Assembly: GCA_036362985.1 (NCBI GenBank)
Contig: JAYGXS010000006.1
Span: forward strand, 10,419,526 to 10,483,525
DNA: 64,000 nt
Source of the DNA: Ligula intestinalis
Lineage: Eukaryota; Platyhelminthes; Cestoda; Diphyllobothriidea; Diphyllobothriidae
Direction: 5' to 3'
The notes under the pieces are model-generated. The model made no database searches and had not been told where the DNA came from. It was given only the letters and a program-made list of their open reading frames with translations. Below, piece by piece: positions 1 to 12,136 of this stretch. Both the position numbers and the translations under genes were made by a program. Within the stretch, counting starts at the first letter, position 1, and the number at the start of each line of letters is the position of its first letter.

Positions 1-288
1 TGGGGGAACATAACCAGTTTTGACACAGGAACACACTTGGTTACAACAAGGGACTAGGATCCTGCTGCTAGAAGTAAGTACCTATGCTAAAATGCTAATT
101 TTAGTAGTCATACTTACTAAGGTCAGTAAGTAGTATACTATAATACGGTCTGTGTGTGTGCTTTTAGGAAGTCGGTACCCAGCATGCCCTCCCAATCTGT
201 ATGAGGTAAAAACGCATCCAAATATTAGTGCACCCTCACTCACGGACAAGTCGTGCTAGCAACTATGTCTCCTTATGTGTTTTTATTA

Positions 289-291
<3 letters not shown>

Positions 292-326
<35 letters not shown>
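292..326. repeat. (CA)n microsatellite
   Basis: About 17 CA dinucleotides, immediately before the Penelope-tail-like repeat. Confidence 0.95.
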
Positions 327-328
<2 letters not shown>

Positions 329-700
329 GACAGTTCCTCCGTCGATTTCGACGATGGGCACAACGTGCTCCAACAAGCCGCAGCAAACGCTGAAGCAAGC
401 CGAAACAGACACAGAGGCAAGCTGTATGAAGGCTACAGCAGGCAGAAGAAACACAGCGAACTACCGCGAATGAAAGAAGAGTTAAAGTAGACTTGCGGAG
501 AATCTGCCCACTCGCTCGCCATTCCGACCTCCGTTTTCGGTGTCAAGACAAAGTCAATAAGACCGCAGATGAGGGAGGGTGAAAATGACTGGTGCGATAG
601 TCACTGAACACTTGAAACAGCCAACTCGTTAGGTAGGCTCCCGCGTGCGCGGGAGTGCCATAAAGACCACATTAAGAAGGAGCCATTGCAGCCTGACTTT
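325..700 (+). repeat. Penelope 3'-UTR-like repeat, copy 1
   Basis: The sequence from about 325 matches 38684-38945, which follows a Penelope open frame, and its last part (620-690) matches 14570-14640. It abuts a (CA)n tract (292-326) and lies just outside the last visible exon of gene 1. Confidence 0.6.
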
Positions 701-731
701 CAGTCCTCCATCTCCTTGCATTCGCACATAC

Positions 732-1081
732 AAACATACGCGTACTAGAGGCAGTTAGCAAGCTTACGTGGGAGGCAGTGAGGCGAGAGACGGCACACTG
801 CGCGACGGTGGTCAGGACGGCCGAGCATACAAGTGGATCCGCGTTGGCCAGTTTCTGCAGGAGCTCCTGACAACGGACCAGCAGGGAGAGCAGTGTGGGC
901 AGAGAGCCCAGACTCTGCAGGTCCTCTATGTGATTCAGCAGGTTGACCAGGGAGTTCGCTAAATGACAGCCAATTGTGACGCTCTCCCTGGGCGCGAAGC
1001 AGAGCTGGGGCGCGTTGGGTCTGCTATCGGTGATACTTTGACAACGATGGTTCAGCGCGAGGAGTATCAAATCCAAAATCA
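732..1081 (-). CDS. Gene 1, last visible exon
   Basis: This 350-bp exon lies between a pyrimidine-rich acceptor (TTTCAG at 1087-1082) and a TTT|GTATGT donor. It starts with two bases that complete the split valine codon and ends in phase 0. It is made almost entirely of leucine-rich helices. The gene continues left of position 1. A transposon-derived repeat (325-700) sits immediately beyond the donor. Confidence 0.7.
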
Positions 1082-4000
1082 CTGAAACGGCCTATACGGG
1101 AGAGAGCATAAACAGGTAATAGAGTACATCACAAAAAATTGACTAACTCAATCGCGATGCCTGATTAACCCAGGTGATGAGCGGATTCAGCTCTGTAAGA
1201 TCTAGCAGACTCGGAAAGAAGATATGACCTGTGGGTAGGGTTGATGTGAACATCTCGGGAGCATTGCAACTTTGCCTTAATACAACAACTATTGGTGCTC
1301 ACAGTCAACCAAATAACTTTGTGAGTATGATTTTATATAGAAAGGACTAGAACGAGGTAATGATATGAAAGGTATTCTAAAGTCAATTCAGGTGTAGTGA
1401 AATTGAAAAAAGTATGTCAGCTAGCAGAAATGTAATCCGCAGGGAGTAAGTTGACCACTGCATGTCCAAAAAACTCGATAAAATTAGGACATATTTGCCT
1501 AACAAAACGCTTTACGATGAATATTTCGCAAAATACGGGTTTCAACCGCGAAATTACTGTCGCGGTGGGACATTTAGAAATGCACAAAAATCATGGTAAT
1601 GCGAGACGAACTAGAATACCTGTTGAGTAGAATAGTACGGTGTCAACAAAGGACTCAAGTCCCTCCCATGGCTCAAAAGCTTCTCATTTTCATAAAGTGC
1701 ATCATAAATCGGCCAGTTATTACAATATTATTACGTACAAACTCGGTTGTATGCATTAAAGGATATACCATACTTCGGTAAACAGGAAGGCGAGCCACGC
1801 TTGGAAACTATCAGTTCAGTTATCGGGGTCATCCGATGCTTAAGGGACTTCGTCATCTTCTACCGCTGTTTCTCGCAGGCAGTCGATAAGATCTCCAGAG
1901 GAAAGGCCTGCATCGGCAAGTTTTAATGAATTAAAAAAGCGTGTTACGTTTCTAACAATAGTAGAACCCCCTTTCCGCTTACTTTTCTACTTGAAGACAC
2001 AATGGCGAATTGCGAAAACTATTTTATTGGTTTGAATAGTTTACGGGCATTACATAAGCGAATAACTGCACTCCACACACAATAAATGCCTTGCTTTCAT
2101 CATCCCCGGAAGAGGAAGAAGATGGGGCATTTCCCGAAGCCAAGTTGTATTTATGATGACGTTTCAAAAACATAGTCGCTTCCATCGTCAGAGCGTAGTG
2201 GTTATTCTCCTGTTGGCGTCGAGTGAGTGTATCTAACCGCTAGTCATTTGTTATAGCCGTGCCTGATGCACGCGCATCGATCGATCTTACCGACCGATTG
2301 CTGGTGGCTGTTTGAATTGTCCTCGCCCTCGAGGGCGCCTCCATGAGGTGTGTCACGTCGTTCGTTTGCCTCCTGAGCGATTCCACCTTCTTCGCTCGCG
2401 GCTGCCGGCTGTCGGCCCTGCGTATTTTCCTTCGCCCAACTTATTGCTCCGTTCTGAGCAAATGGTAGCCTTGTACGGAGCGCTTGGTAGGCGAGATGAA
2501 GGTCTATGGATCTGCGGGTGACCGCTGTGAGCTATTAATACCGTGCAATCTATGCATGTATCACCTCTGATCTGTTAAGTGTGCTAGTCGAGGACCAGCT
2601 TTCTAGCAGCAATCTGGCCAGCTTGCTATTGGCTCGGCCTATTACTCTTGCGTTCTCGAAGGCGAACGTGTGATTCTTCTGCTGCACGTATTCATAGATC
2701 ATAGACAGCTTATCCTTGCGGTTGATTGTGAGTTGATGTTCATGCAGCCTTGTGCCAAGGCGTTTGCTCATTTCACCAACATACCTTGCATCGCAGTTTG
2801 GGCATTTTATGCTGTATACCACTGCTCATTGCTCTGTCAATGGTAGCGGGTCTTTGGGCCTCATGCTCTGCTGTCTGGTGGTTGACTCTGGCCTATAAGT
2901 TACACTGATCCCACATGGTTTCAGGATTCTTGCAGTCGCCTCTGGTACGTTCCTCACATAGGGAATTTTTCTATCTTCTTCTTCCTCTTTCGAGGACGAT
3001 TAAAGCAATATTATATCTGGACCTCGAATAGTTGCGCATACAATAAATATATATATGGCAGGATGTTCCGCATGATTCAACTTGCTTTCGCAATAGCGCA
3101 AAGATTTAAAAATAGTGCCAGCCGCACTCAAAATAAAAGCTTTTATTACCCGCCGTTCTAAAAATATAGTAATTACTTCCTTAGCGCAAAATACAAGGAA
3201 GTAGAGGGAGGTCACACAGCCAGATAGTTTTTTCCCGTTGGACGGCCGCAAACTAAAGGAGAGTTGGCCCTGCGAAGCCCAGATAAAGAAATAGCGATGC
3301 TGTTCTTTTTAATTTTTAATTGATGTGTGGGCCTGGAACAAAGCTTTTTAGGCTCGCTTCGAAAGTTGATAGATGGACCTTTAGCTAACAGCCGTGTTGT
3401 CAGGATGGTAAATCATCCAGATTACTGGCATGGACCGATTTATCAAGTTAGTTAGCAACTGCCCGAGTCATGGCTTTTAGGAATTTTTCATAGATTTCAG
3501 CGCCTTAACTTTGTTAACGGGAGGAATGTAGCGCTTTGTCGTGATGATGAATACCCCAGGTGACGGCTTCAGGCTTTCCCTGTGCATAACACAGCCATCA
3601 GACCGAAGTTGACGAGCGAAAAGGTTGACAACACTCGTTGATGAACGTTCATCTGACCGCTAACGAAACTCATCGGTCCCGCTCTACCTTGGGCCTCGAC
3701 AGAGGAAAATTACTCGAGTCCGGATATGACTGGCCGACGACGGTTAAGAAGCCAGATATAGCCATTCCGGTCTCACTTTGTCTGCCTAGCATACTACCAG
3801 CTGTTACGGCTGTCAGGGCCTCCATCGGCGTCCAAGGCAAAGCGGGACAGATGAGTTCCGTGAGTGGTCAGGTGAACGTTCATCAACGAGCATCAACATT
3901 TCCTGGCCCGAATCGACGAGACAACGATCTCGTGGCTGAATGGGTAGGGCGTTTGACTCTGATCAAAGAGGTCGCGAGTTCGGGGCTCGGGTGGGACACC

Positions 4001-7000
4001 GATTGGGTCTAGATATGACCGGCTGATGACGGCTAATAAGCCAGAAATGGCTATTCCAGCCTCCCTTGTCTTGGCCGGCAAAGTTGTCTGCCTACTACTA
4101 CTACTACCAGGCTGTAAATATTAAACAGCTCATCTACGCGTATCGCATGCACTTGACTGAAATATATATATACAGGTTGAGCGAAAAGCAACGATGGGGG
4201 AGAGGATCTGAGAACCGCAGTTGCGAAGTGTGAGTTGTGTTTATTTCAAGCCTGGCTTTCAGTCTTTCGACCGTACGTTATCGCAGAGAATGAGCCTTTG
4301 CTAGGTCCAAACCTATTGCGCAAGTCACCGTCGGAAATTTATGAGGGTTCCTGAGTCGATTCCAGAGTTATCGATTCTTAGAGGAACTGCACTGGGAGCG
4401 CGTATACTAGTACAGGCGTTGGGGCACGCCTACGGGTGGTTCCGATCGTGTCAGCCACCTGCGCTCTCCCCAACCTCCGATCTTCTTGACTTGGTCATCA
4501 CACCGGGCCCAGGCCCCTAGCAGCCACTTGGAACCCAAAATTAGTCGCTGGCGCATGAAGCCGTTGGCCTGCAAAGTCTGCGCCCCCACGCCAGCCTTTG
4601 CCCATCTCAAGGTCGCGCCACGACCGCTAGTCGATATATTAGCCGCGTGATTGGCTGCCGTAACAAAGCATACGCCGGCCTTCCGTTGATTCCCAACACT
4701 TTTGTCACTCCATAATTGACGCCTTCGCAGCCGGACTGCAGTCATCCGAGAGTAAAAATTCTTTTCATCTATTCTCCTATCCTTCTGTGCAGAATGCAAT
4801 ATTCCTAACAGTCTGGCCTTCCCATCGTCTTCTCTCTTCTCTTTTAACGAACCATGATCTGAAGATCGCGGTTGCTAGGGTATAACTTACTTAACCCCCT
4901 GCGATAAGTCTAAAACCACTATCATTTAAGTCATTTGCAAGTCGCCGGCCCTGCGCCACCTGACTGTGGGGCGCATGGGCAAATAAGTCGAAACCGACGG
5001 TCGTTGTGACTGGTATTTTATCGACGAACGTCAATGGCAACGGGTCTAAGGATGGATCGTAAATGAGTAGCAGTTAAACTGGAGTTTCATTAAACGATGA
5101 AAGCCATAGAGGCCTACTGTAATCCCCCGACTAGGCCCGGATTAAGCAAAACGAACAACAGAGCACGGCTGGAGAACGAAACGGTCAAGATCCGGTTATA
5201 AGCTATGAAAAGCAATTCAAACTTGCCGCCTCACCCACCTCCATGTTCTTGTCATGACCGCTCCGGTCGTCGTCAGTGCCGCCGTCAGTCAGTGGTCCGC
5301 CGGGCAAAAGGACGATGAGACGTGGAAGGAGGCTTGCCAACGCGGGCAGAAGACGAAATGGCGGTGGAGGTGACTGGCTGGCGCGAGCACACCCATTGGT
5401 GCTGCCACCACCGGCACCGCCGCCGCACATTGTCAGTTCGCGACGTGCCAGCCACAGGATGTTTCGCAGACAGACGATGCCAACTCCGCGGAGCAGAATG
5501 TGGTCAAGCACGCGTCGCAGAATTTTCTCACCGGGTGAGAGGCCTCGGCTGAAGGCGGACTGACTCACTTCGACAACGGCCGCAGAGTAGGAGGTTGAGA
5601 CGGACTCCCATTCCAGGAGAAGGGAGAAGAAGTAGAGGAGAGGGCAGACACTGCTATTTGGAGAGTCGGCGCGTGCTTCCCAGCAGATTAAGTTGCCTAG
5701 CATAAAGTGGGGTAAGCGAGACCTTGAAACGGTCCTAGAGTAAAATTGAAACTATGATAATTTACGGTATGAAGAATCGCTGTAGTCTCAAGCGGTTTGA
5801 GTAGCAATATTAGCATTTACAGTCTCAGTAATAGTACTTGTAGTGGTATTAGTAGTAGTGACAATGGTAGTATTCGTAGTATTAGTACTATTTGTATACT
5901 TAATAAAAGTCTTGCCTCCATCTGTTTAGACATCCATTATCATTGGTGGATGGCATCTGTTTTTAAGTCGATCACGGAGTATGGGCACACACGCGCGCGC
6001 AAGCAGGACATGCGCTCCTGTCCATATATAAGTCAGGCGCGCAGCCTGCCTTTTGCGCGCCAGTCTGTACGTCGATCACACAGGATGTCACAGAGTGTGC
6101 TGGAGTCACTGTGTCCGTGTTTGTCCCCTGTATCGTTGATGGCAGGCAGCTGTTTCAAACTCGCGATTGACACCCACCACGCCACAGAAGGTGGGTGGGG
6201 GTGGGGAATTGGTTTCATACTCACTGACCTACACCCCTTGACCTACTATTATTTGGACCCCCCTTTGCTTACGCGTATGTTGTCGCGGGCTAGCTCTTAG
6301 ATCAGATTGAATGGCCTAACACATAAATCCCTACACTTTCATTCTAACCTTTAAAAACTATCATTATGGACAACAGTGATGCCGTAAGAAATGTTCTGAA
6401 CACAAACAACCCTACAAACGATAATAGGCCAGTGACTGAAGGTAACGTTGTGAACTTACTTCTTTTCTACCCAATGTTATTTTGTTCAGAATAATAACCT
6501 ATTTGTAGGTTCTACCTCATTAGGTAGAAGAGGAATCAGAGCAGCCGCGAGAACACAAGTTCAGACGATGGAACAGAAGAGATTTGCCAATGTTAATAGA
6601 CGTTCGCAAGAAACACAAGCAGAAAGACGGCTTCGCCTGGATACTAATGCTATGCGTCAGCGATATCGACGCTTCAAAGAAACCGAATATCAAATGCTGC
6701 AAAGAAGACACAAAGATACGATTCACCATCAAACTAATGACTCCCAAAAAACCGAAGAGCAAATGCTCCAACGAAGGCACGATTCGCCATAAAACTAATC
6801 GCTCCCAAAAAACTGAAGTCCAAACTCTGCAAAGAAGAGAGCAAGGTAGGATAAGAGATTCGTAACATCGGCAAAACGAATTACCTAGACGTAGAAGTGC
6901 ACGTCTGGCTATGCAAACATCACAAAGAGCGGATCAACGGCCCATCGATGCTACAAACTCAAGTTCGCAACACCTTCACATACGGTTTGGCGACCCTGGC

Positions 7001-10000
7001 TCGTGAATTGCTTCCATGAATGCTCAAGTATGGAACAAACCCTCATTCAATTACAAGCTAAGTCTTGGTTATGCGGGAGATGCAAATATTTCCATTGGGA
7101 AGATGGTGGAAGTTTGTGGACATTGTCAGGCGAAAAAATGGATTGGTGAGACAATCGGCATGGGCTGTTGGAACGGCAAAGTTCTGAATAACTGCCCCCA
7201 ACCACCAGAAATACTCCAAATATTACTTGCTGGTGATACAAACGACTGGAAAAATTTTCTCTCAAACATTAAAAAATATAACGGGGCGTTTCAAATGTCC
7301 TCTTTTAGTGCCAACATTGTTCATAAGGTTAGATTTATGCAAACCTTTAAGGTGGAAGGCCAAGTTTGCGACCGGATTGGATCGTTACTACCTCCTCCTG
7401 ATGGCGAGCCGAAATTTCTACAAATATACTTCGTAGATGACATCAACCTGCAGGCTCAAACCGATCCCGAGTGTACCAAGGCTTGAAGTCTCACATAATA
7501 TTGTCCCTTCAAGACATGCTACACCAGCGCAACAGCTACGTTAACAGTTTCAATTCCGTCCAGGAGATGCACGCTTCCATTGACTTTACTATTGCCATAG
7601 ATGCCGATAAACGTCCTCGAGGAGAAAACCAACGAAAATGTATGCTCCCACATGCAACGAAGTGGCCGTCATCATGTTTGAAGCACAGTACGGCAACAGG
7701 GATATTGTCTTGCGAAGTAGAGACGATAGGCTGCAAATGATATATGGGACACACCGTTCATACGAGGCCTTACAATACCCTCTCATGCATGTTAATGGTG
7801 AAAACGGTTACCACTTCGGTATACGTCAAATTGGCACACGCAAAACAGTAAGTTGTAAAGCCTTCTACTCTTACCACTTTATGATTCAGGAACGAACTTT
7901 CAACCTGCTTTGTCGATTCAAAACGTTGTTCCTTTAATTTGCTGTTGGTATGTTTGCCAAAATGGAAACAGAGCGCCTTGGCTTTTTCCACACACACCAG
8001 AAAGAATGTCGCGTGCACAACTTTAACCACCTTAGATACAATATCCTTTATGATGGTGGTAGAAGACATCAGCCTGCAGGCTCCAAGCTAATCCTGAGCG
8101 TACCCAGACTTGAAGCATCATATAATATTGTCCCATCAAAACATGCTACACAAACGCAACAGCTACGCTAACAGGTTCAAGTCCGCCAAAGGATCGCCAT
8201 GATTTGTCCGCGCGGGTATTCCAGCTTAAGTTGAAAACCATGATGAAACAGCACAAAATTCAAAATTTTCGGTGACGTTCAGTGTCATACGTACACTGCA
8301 GAGTGGCAAAAGAGAGGACTGCCCCACGCTCACATTTTGGTCTGGCTAAAGGAAAAACTGCACTCTTCTGATATCGACAAATTCATATACGCAGAGTTGC
8401 CTGACCGGTCCGTTGATCCTGTTCTGCTTGAAACGAGCAAAACTCAAATGTTGCATGATCAATGTGGTCAGATAAATCCCAACAGTCCTTGCATGAAGGA
8501 TGTTAAATGTACAAGGATACATCCCAAGCGATTACTAGGTGCAACTCAGACTGATGGCGATGGTTACCCTCTCTACAGAAGGCGACAACCTGAGATTGGC
8601 GGACTCGAACCGGTGGGGTGGTAGTTGATAACCGTTGGATTGTGCCGTATTGTCCCCTACAGTCAAAAGTATTCAACGCCCACATCAATGCTAAATTTTG
8701 CAACCACGCGAAGTCCATCAAGTACGTCTGCAAGTATATCAACAAAGGTTCTGCCCCCTTTAACGTAGTTCCATTACTGGCAACGCCAAATGTTCTGCAT
8801 CACAGCTATGTACAAAGAGGGAATTCAGAGATATTTACCTATGTTTCCCAAATAAAACTGAACTGAAAATAATTATTTTAAGAGGTTCCCACATACGGTT
8901 TACCTATATAAGGGACAACAAAATGTAAGGGAGCCCAAGGCGAAGCCAGGCTTCCGCACTAGTTATCAATATTAGTGGCTAGTAGTAGCAGCAGCAGCAG
9001 TAGTAGAAGAAGAAGAAGAAGAAGAAGAAGAAGAAGAAGAAGAAGAAGAAGACGACGAAAAAGAAGAAGAATGCGAAAAAGAAGAAGAAGCAGAGGAAGA
9101 AGAAGAAGAAGAAGAAGAAGAAGGGGAGGAAAAAGAAGAAGAAGAAGAAGAAGCAGAGGAAGAAGAAGAAGAAGAAGAAGAAGAAGAAGAAGAAGGGGAG
9201 GAAGAAGAAGCAGAGGAAGAAGAAGAAGAAGAAGAAGAAGAAGAAGAAGAAGAAAAGAAAAAGAAGAAGGAGAAGAAGGAGAAGAAGAAGAAGAAGAAGA
9301 AGAAAAAGCAGAGGAAGAAGAAGAAGAAGGGGAGGAAAAAGAAGAAGAAGAAGAAGCAGAGGAAGAAGAAGAAGAAGAAGAAGAAGAAAAAGAAGAAGAA
9401 GACGGAGAGGGTACAGATGAAGAAAATAATTTCAGCTAAAATCAAAGAGACTTAGGAAAGAAGAAAGGGCAAAACGGTCTTGCAGGGCTGCCGAAATATA
9501 TATATATAGTTTTGGCAAGCGCATGCGCACTTTCGATAAATCCTCTTCAGGCCAATGCATTTTTATGAAAGGAGTAAAATTTAAAGAAGCGGTCGATAAT
9601 GTTCGTCTCTTCTTACAAGCGGTAGCCAACCAGAGCGCGGATGAATGCATGCCGCTAAGTGACTGCGGGCCAAGCCAGATGTAAAGATTACACCAAGTTC
9701 TTCTGCGCACACAACGCCGGCTTCATCAACCTGATAGCGGTCGCTTCTGCTGTTTCTAGCAGGCAACAGATATAAATGTGAAAGCCATACAAATGTATTG
9801 GTCTGAAGATAATTTATCGAAAGTTCACAATAATTAAGTCTGGTCGCGCTAAGTGCACGTACGCTCGCCAAAACTAGTCTTCTGAATTTAATTCTTAGTT
9901 AACGAGTGTAAATGAATATTAAATAAAGTCCACTTATAATTGCTTCAATGAGCTAAATATAATCAAATCCATGCGCATAAACTTCCGTTGATTAGACAAC

Positions 10001-11309
10001 TGATGCCTATTGATGGAAATTTGACCTTATATGGGCAAAATTGAACGAGAAAATGGAATGTCGGGCTACTGATAATGTAAAGTAGTATGCTACTATAAGT
10101 CAAAAACTAACAGGACCGCCAAAGACAGCCCTACCGAAGAAAGTAACTACTGTCGCTATAAACGACGTCGATTAAAATGCTTTTTTAAACGCCAGAGGAC
10201 GAAAGTCCCGTACATTTTATAGAGCCTTCGAAATGGCCGAAACGATGAACATCGGCCTACTCGAGACAGATGCAAGAAAGTTTGCTGAAGAAAATCGCTT
10301 ACTGAAAACTGTCTCGGCCAAGCCAGGATTCCTGGCGATAGAATGCAAAATGAGGAGTCGACCAGAGGCTTGGCAGGCGTTTGATATTAACCGATGCATA
10401 AGCAAACCGCCACCAGATAAATTGCTCCCGAGGGGAGAAATGGAGGTCCAAGAAGTAGTCAAGAGATCCAGAGCTTCGAAGAAACCTTGGTCATACCGTC
10501 CATCTTCTTCGAAAGACGGAAGCTGAGAGCTGGAAATGAACCAATGATGTTGGTTTTCATACAATCCGAATTTATTAAATATCACACAGCACGGTTTACT
10601 CGTTTTTATTAAGTAAACTTAATATCATCAAATAAAATTTACTAAGTCACGTGGGAGCAGATTGCAGTGTCGGGCCCTTGAAATACTCCGAGAGGAATAT
10701 TACGTTATTTGGTTCGATATACTTTTTCTAAGTTGCAAGTCAAGCAAATACCAATGATCTTTGAGATATGTGGCATGATTAATCATACTGACAACACAGC
10801 TAAACGTCTAGGCACGTGTTTCGTGCGCTTCGTGACACAGATGCCAGGAATTCGGCTTATCCATGAGTACTCCAGCCACTTAATTTAATCCAAAGTCAAT
10901 TACTAACCAAACGGTATTCAGTGGATAACAATGAATACACTCAAAAAGGGGACCGTAAATCTCTTTCTCACAAGTCAATAAATCTGGTAGAACAGTAAAT
11001 TCAATTTCGATCTGGGTGAGGAACACATTGAAATTACTGGAGCAAATAACTCACATTGTGAGGCGTTGCCAGGCACGACTGCAGATTGCCTTCAAGATTG
11101 ATCGGGAAGCGAATTGCAAAGATGCGTAAGCCTGTGTCTCGGACTCAGAAGATGATTCTTCCAGGGGGATGCTTGACAAATCGAGGAGAAATTCAATCAA
11201 CTGAGCACCGGGGGAGGCTGGAAAGAAAATGAAGACGCATTGATTACTAGTTAGGTTTTTCTGACTCCGGTCAGAATCTCTTCTACTGGGATCCCCTGTA
11301 ATTTATTAC

Positions 11310-11385
<76 letters not shown>

Positions 11386-12097
11386 GTAGTAGCAGTAGTA
11401 GTAGCAGTAGTAGTAGGAGGAAGAGGAGGACGAGGAGACAATAAATTGGGCAAAGACTAACTGACTTGGCAAAGTTCCAGCAGTTATTGGGACCTTCCTA
11501 CCTGATACCTTTTTACCACTACTACCTCGGAGACAGCAGATACCTGGGACCGATTTGTAGAAAATAAAGGTGACCTGCATACTGCCGACCCACTAACGCT
11601 CTCCAGCTTGAACCTTTGCTATAGATGAAGGGCTGATCGTGCCACTGATAGCCAAAACCGATCCATATCATAGACGGAATCATGCCATACATAGGCGCAC
11701 ACACTTTGCTAACACTGGAAGTAAACAAATTCTACTAAAGGGTAATCATAACCTAGCTTTCAGGCTCGAAGCGCGAGTTTTCCTGCAAGCATCAGCGCAA
11801 ATTTTAAGATATCAGGCGCAATTATTTTATTGTCAACCTTCTCTGAATGGTTAAATTACGCCACAATGATCAGCGTTGTAATTAAAAGAGGTGTTGGCCA
11901 CAAATTGTACTCTTTCTTAGGCATGCAGGAACGAAAAAGACTTCATTTGCACATTGACTATCTAATGCATATACTAAACTGGAGAGCTTGTGCCAAAGCA
12001 AAGGTGGGCATGGTAAAATTAAGGAATAAACAGCGAACACAAAAAATTCGAGGGTGATGAAGAAGGACTATACCCCAGCATTCCGGGCAGACCCACC

Positions 12098-12136
<39 letters not shown>

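Larger units (their letters stand above)
3640..4085 (+). repeat. tRNA-headed hammerhead short repeat, tandem dimer (289-bp period)
   Basis: Two head-to-tail units share a GATATGAC-to-hammerhead segment starting at 3723 and 4012. The second unit has a tRNA-like head with a B-box (GCGAGTTCGGGGCTCGG at 3973-3989) and an intact hammerhead core. The first unit has a decayed core. The dimer lies in intron 6 of gene 1, downstream of a Penelope tail. Confidence 0.65.

Noticed and set aside
228..490. Open frames across the (CA)n tract encoding His-Thr or Val-Cys repeats
   Set aside because: Composition artefacts of a dinucleotide repeat, with no domain and no splice support.
8972..9445. Long poly-Ser/poly-Phe and poly-Arg/poly-Glu frames on both strands
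   Set aside because: Translation of a GAA microsatellite.
10217..10585. Minus-strand open frame with a good acceptor at its start, as a possible extra exon of gene 1
   Set aside because: The available acceptors give phase 0 or 2, whereas the flanking exons need phase 1, and a stop precedes any usable donor.
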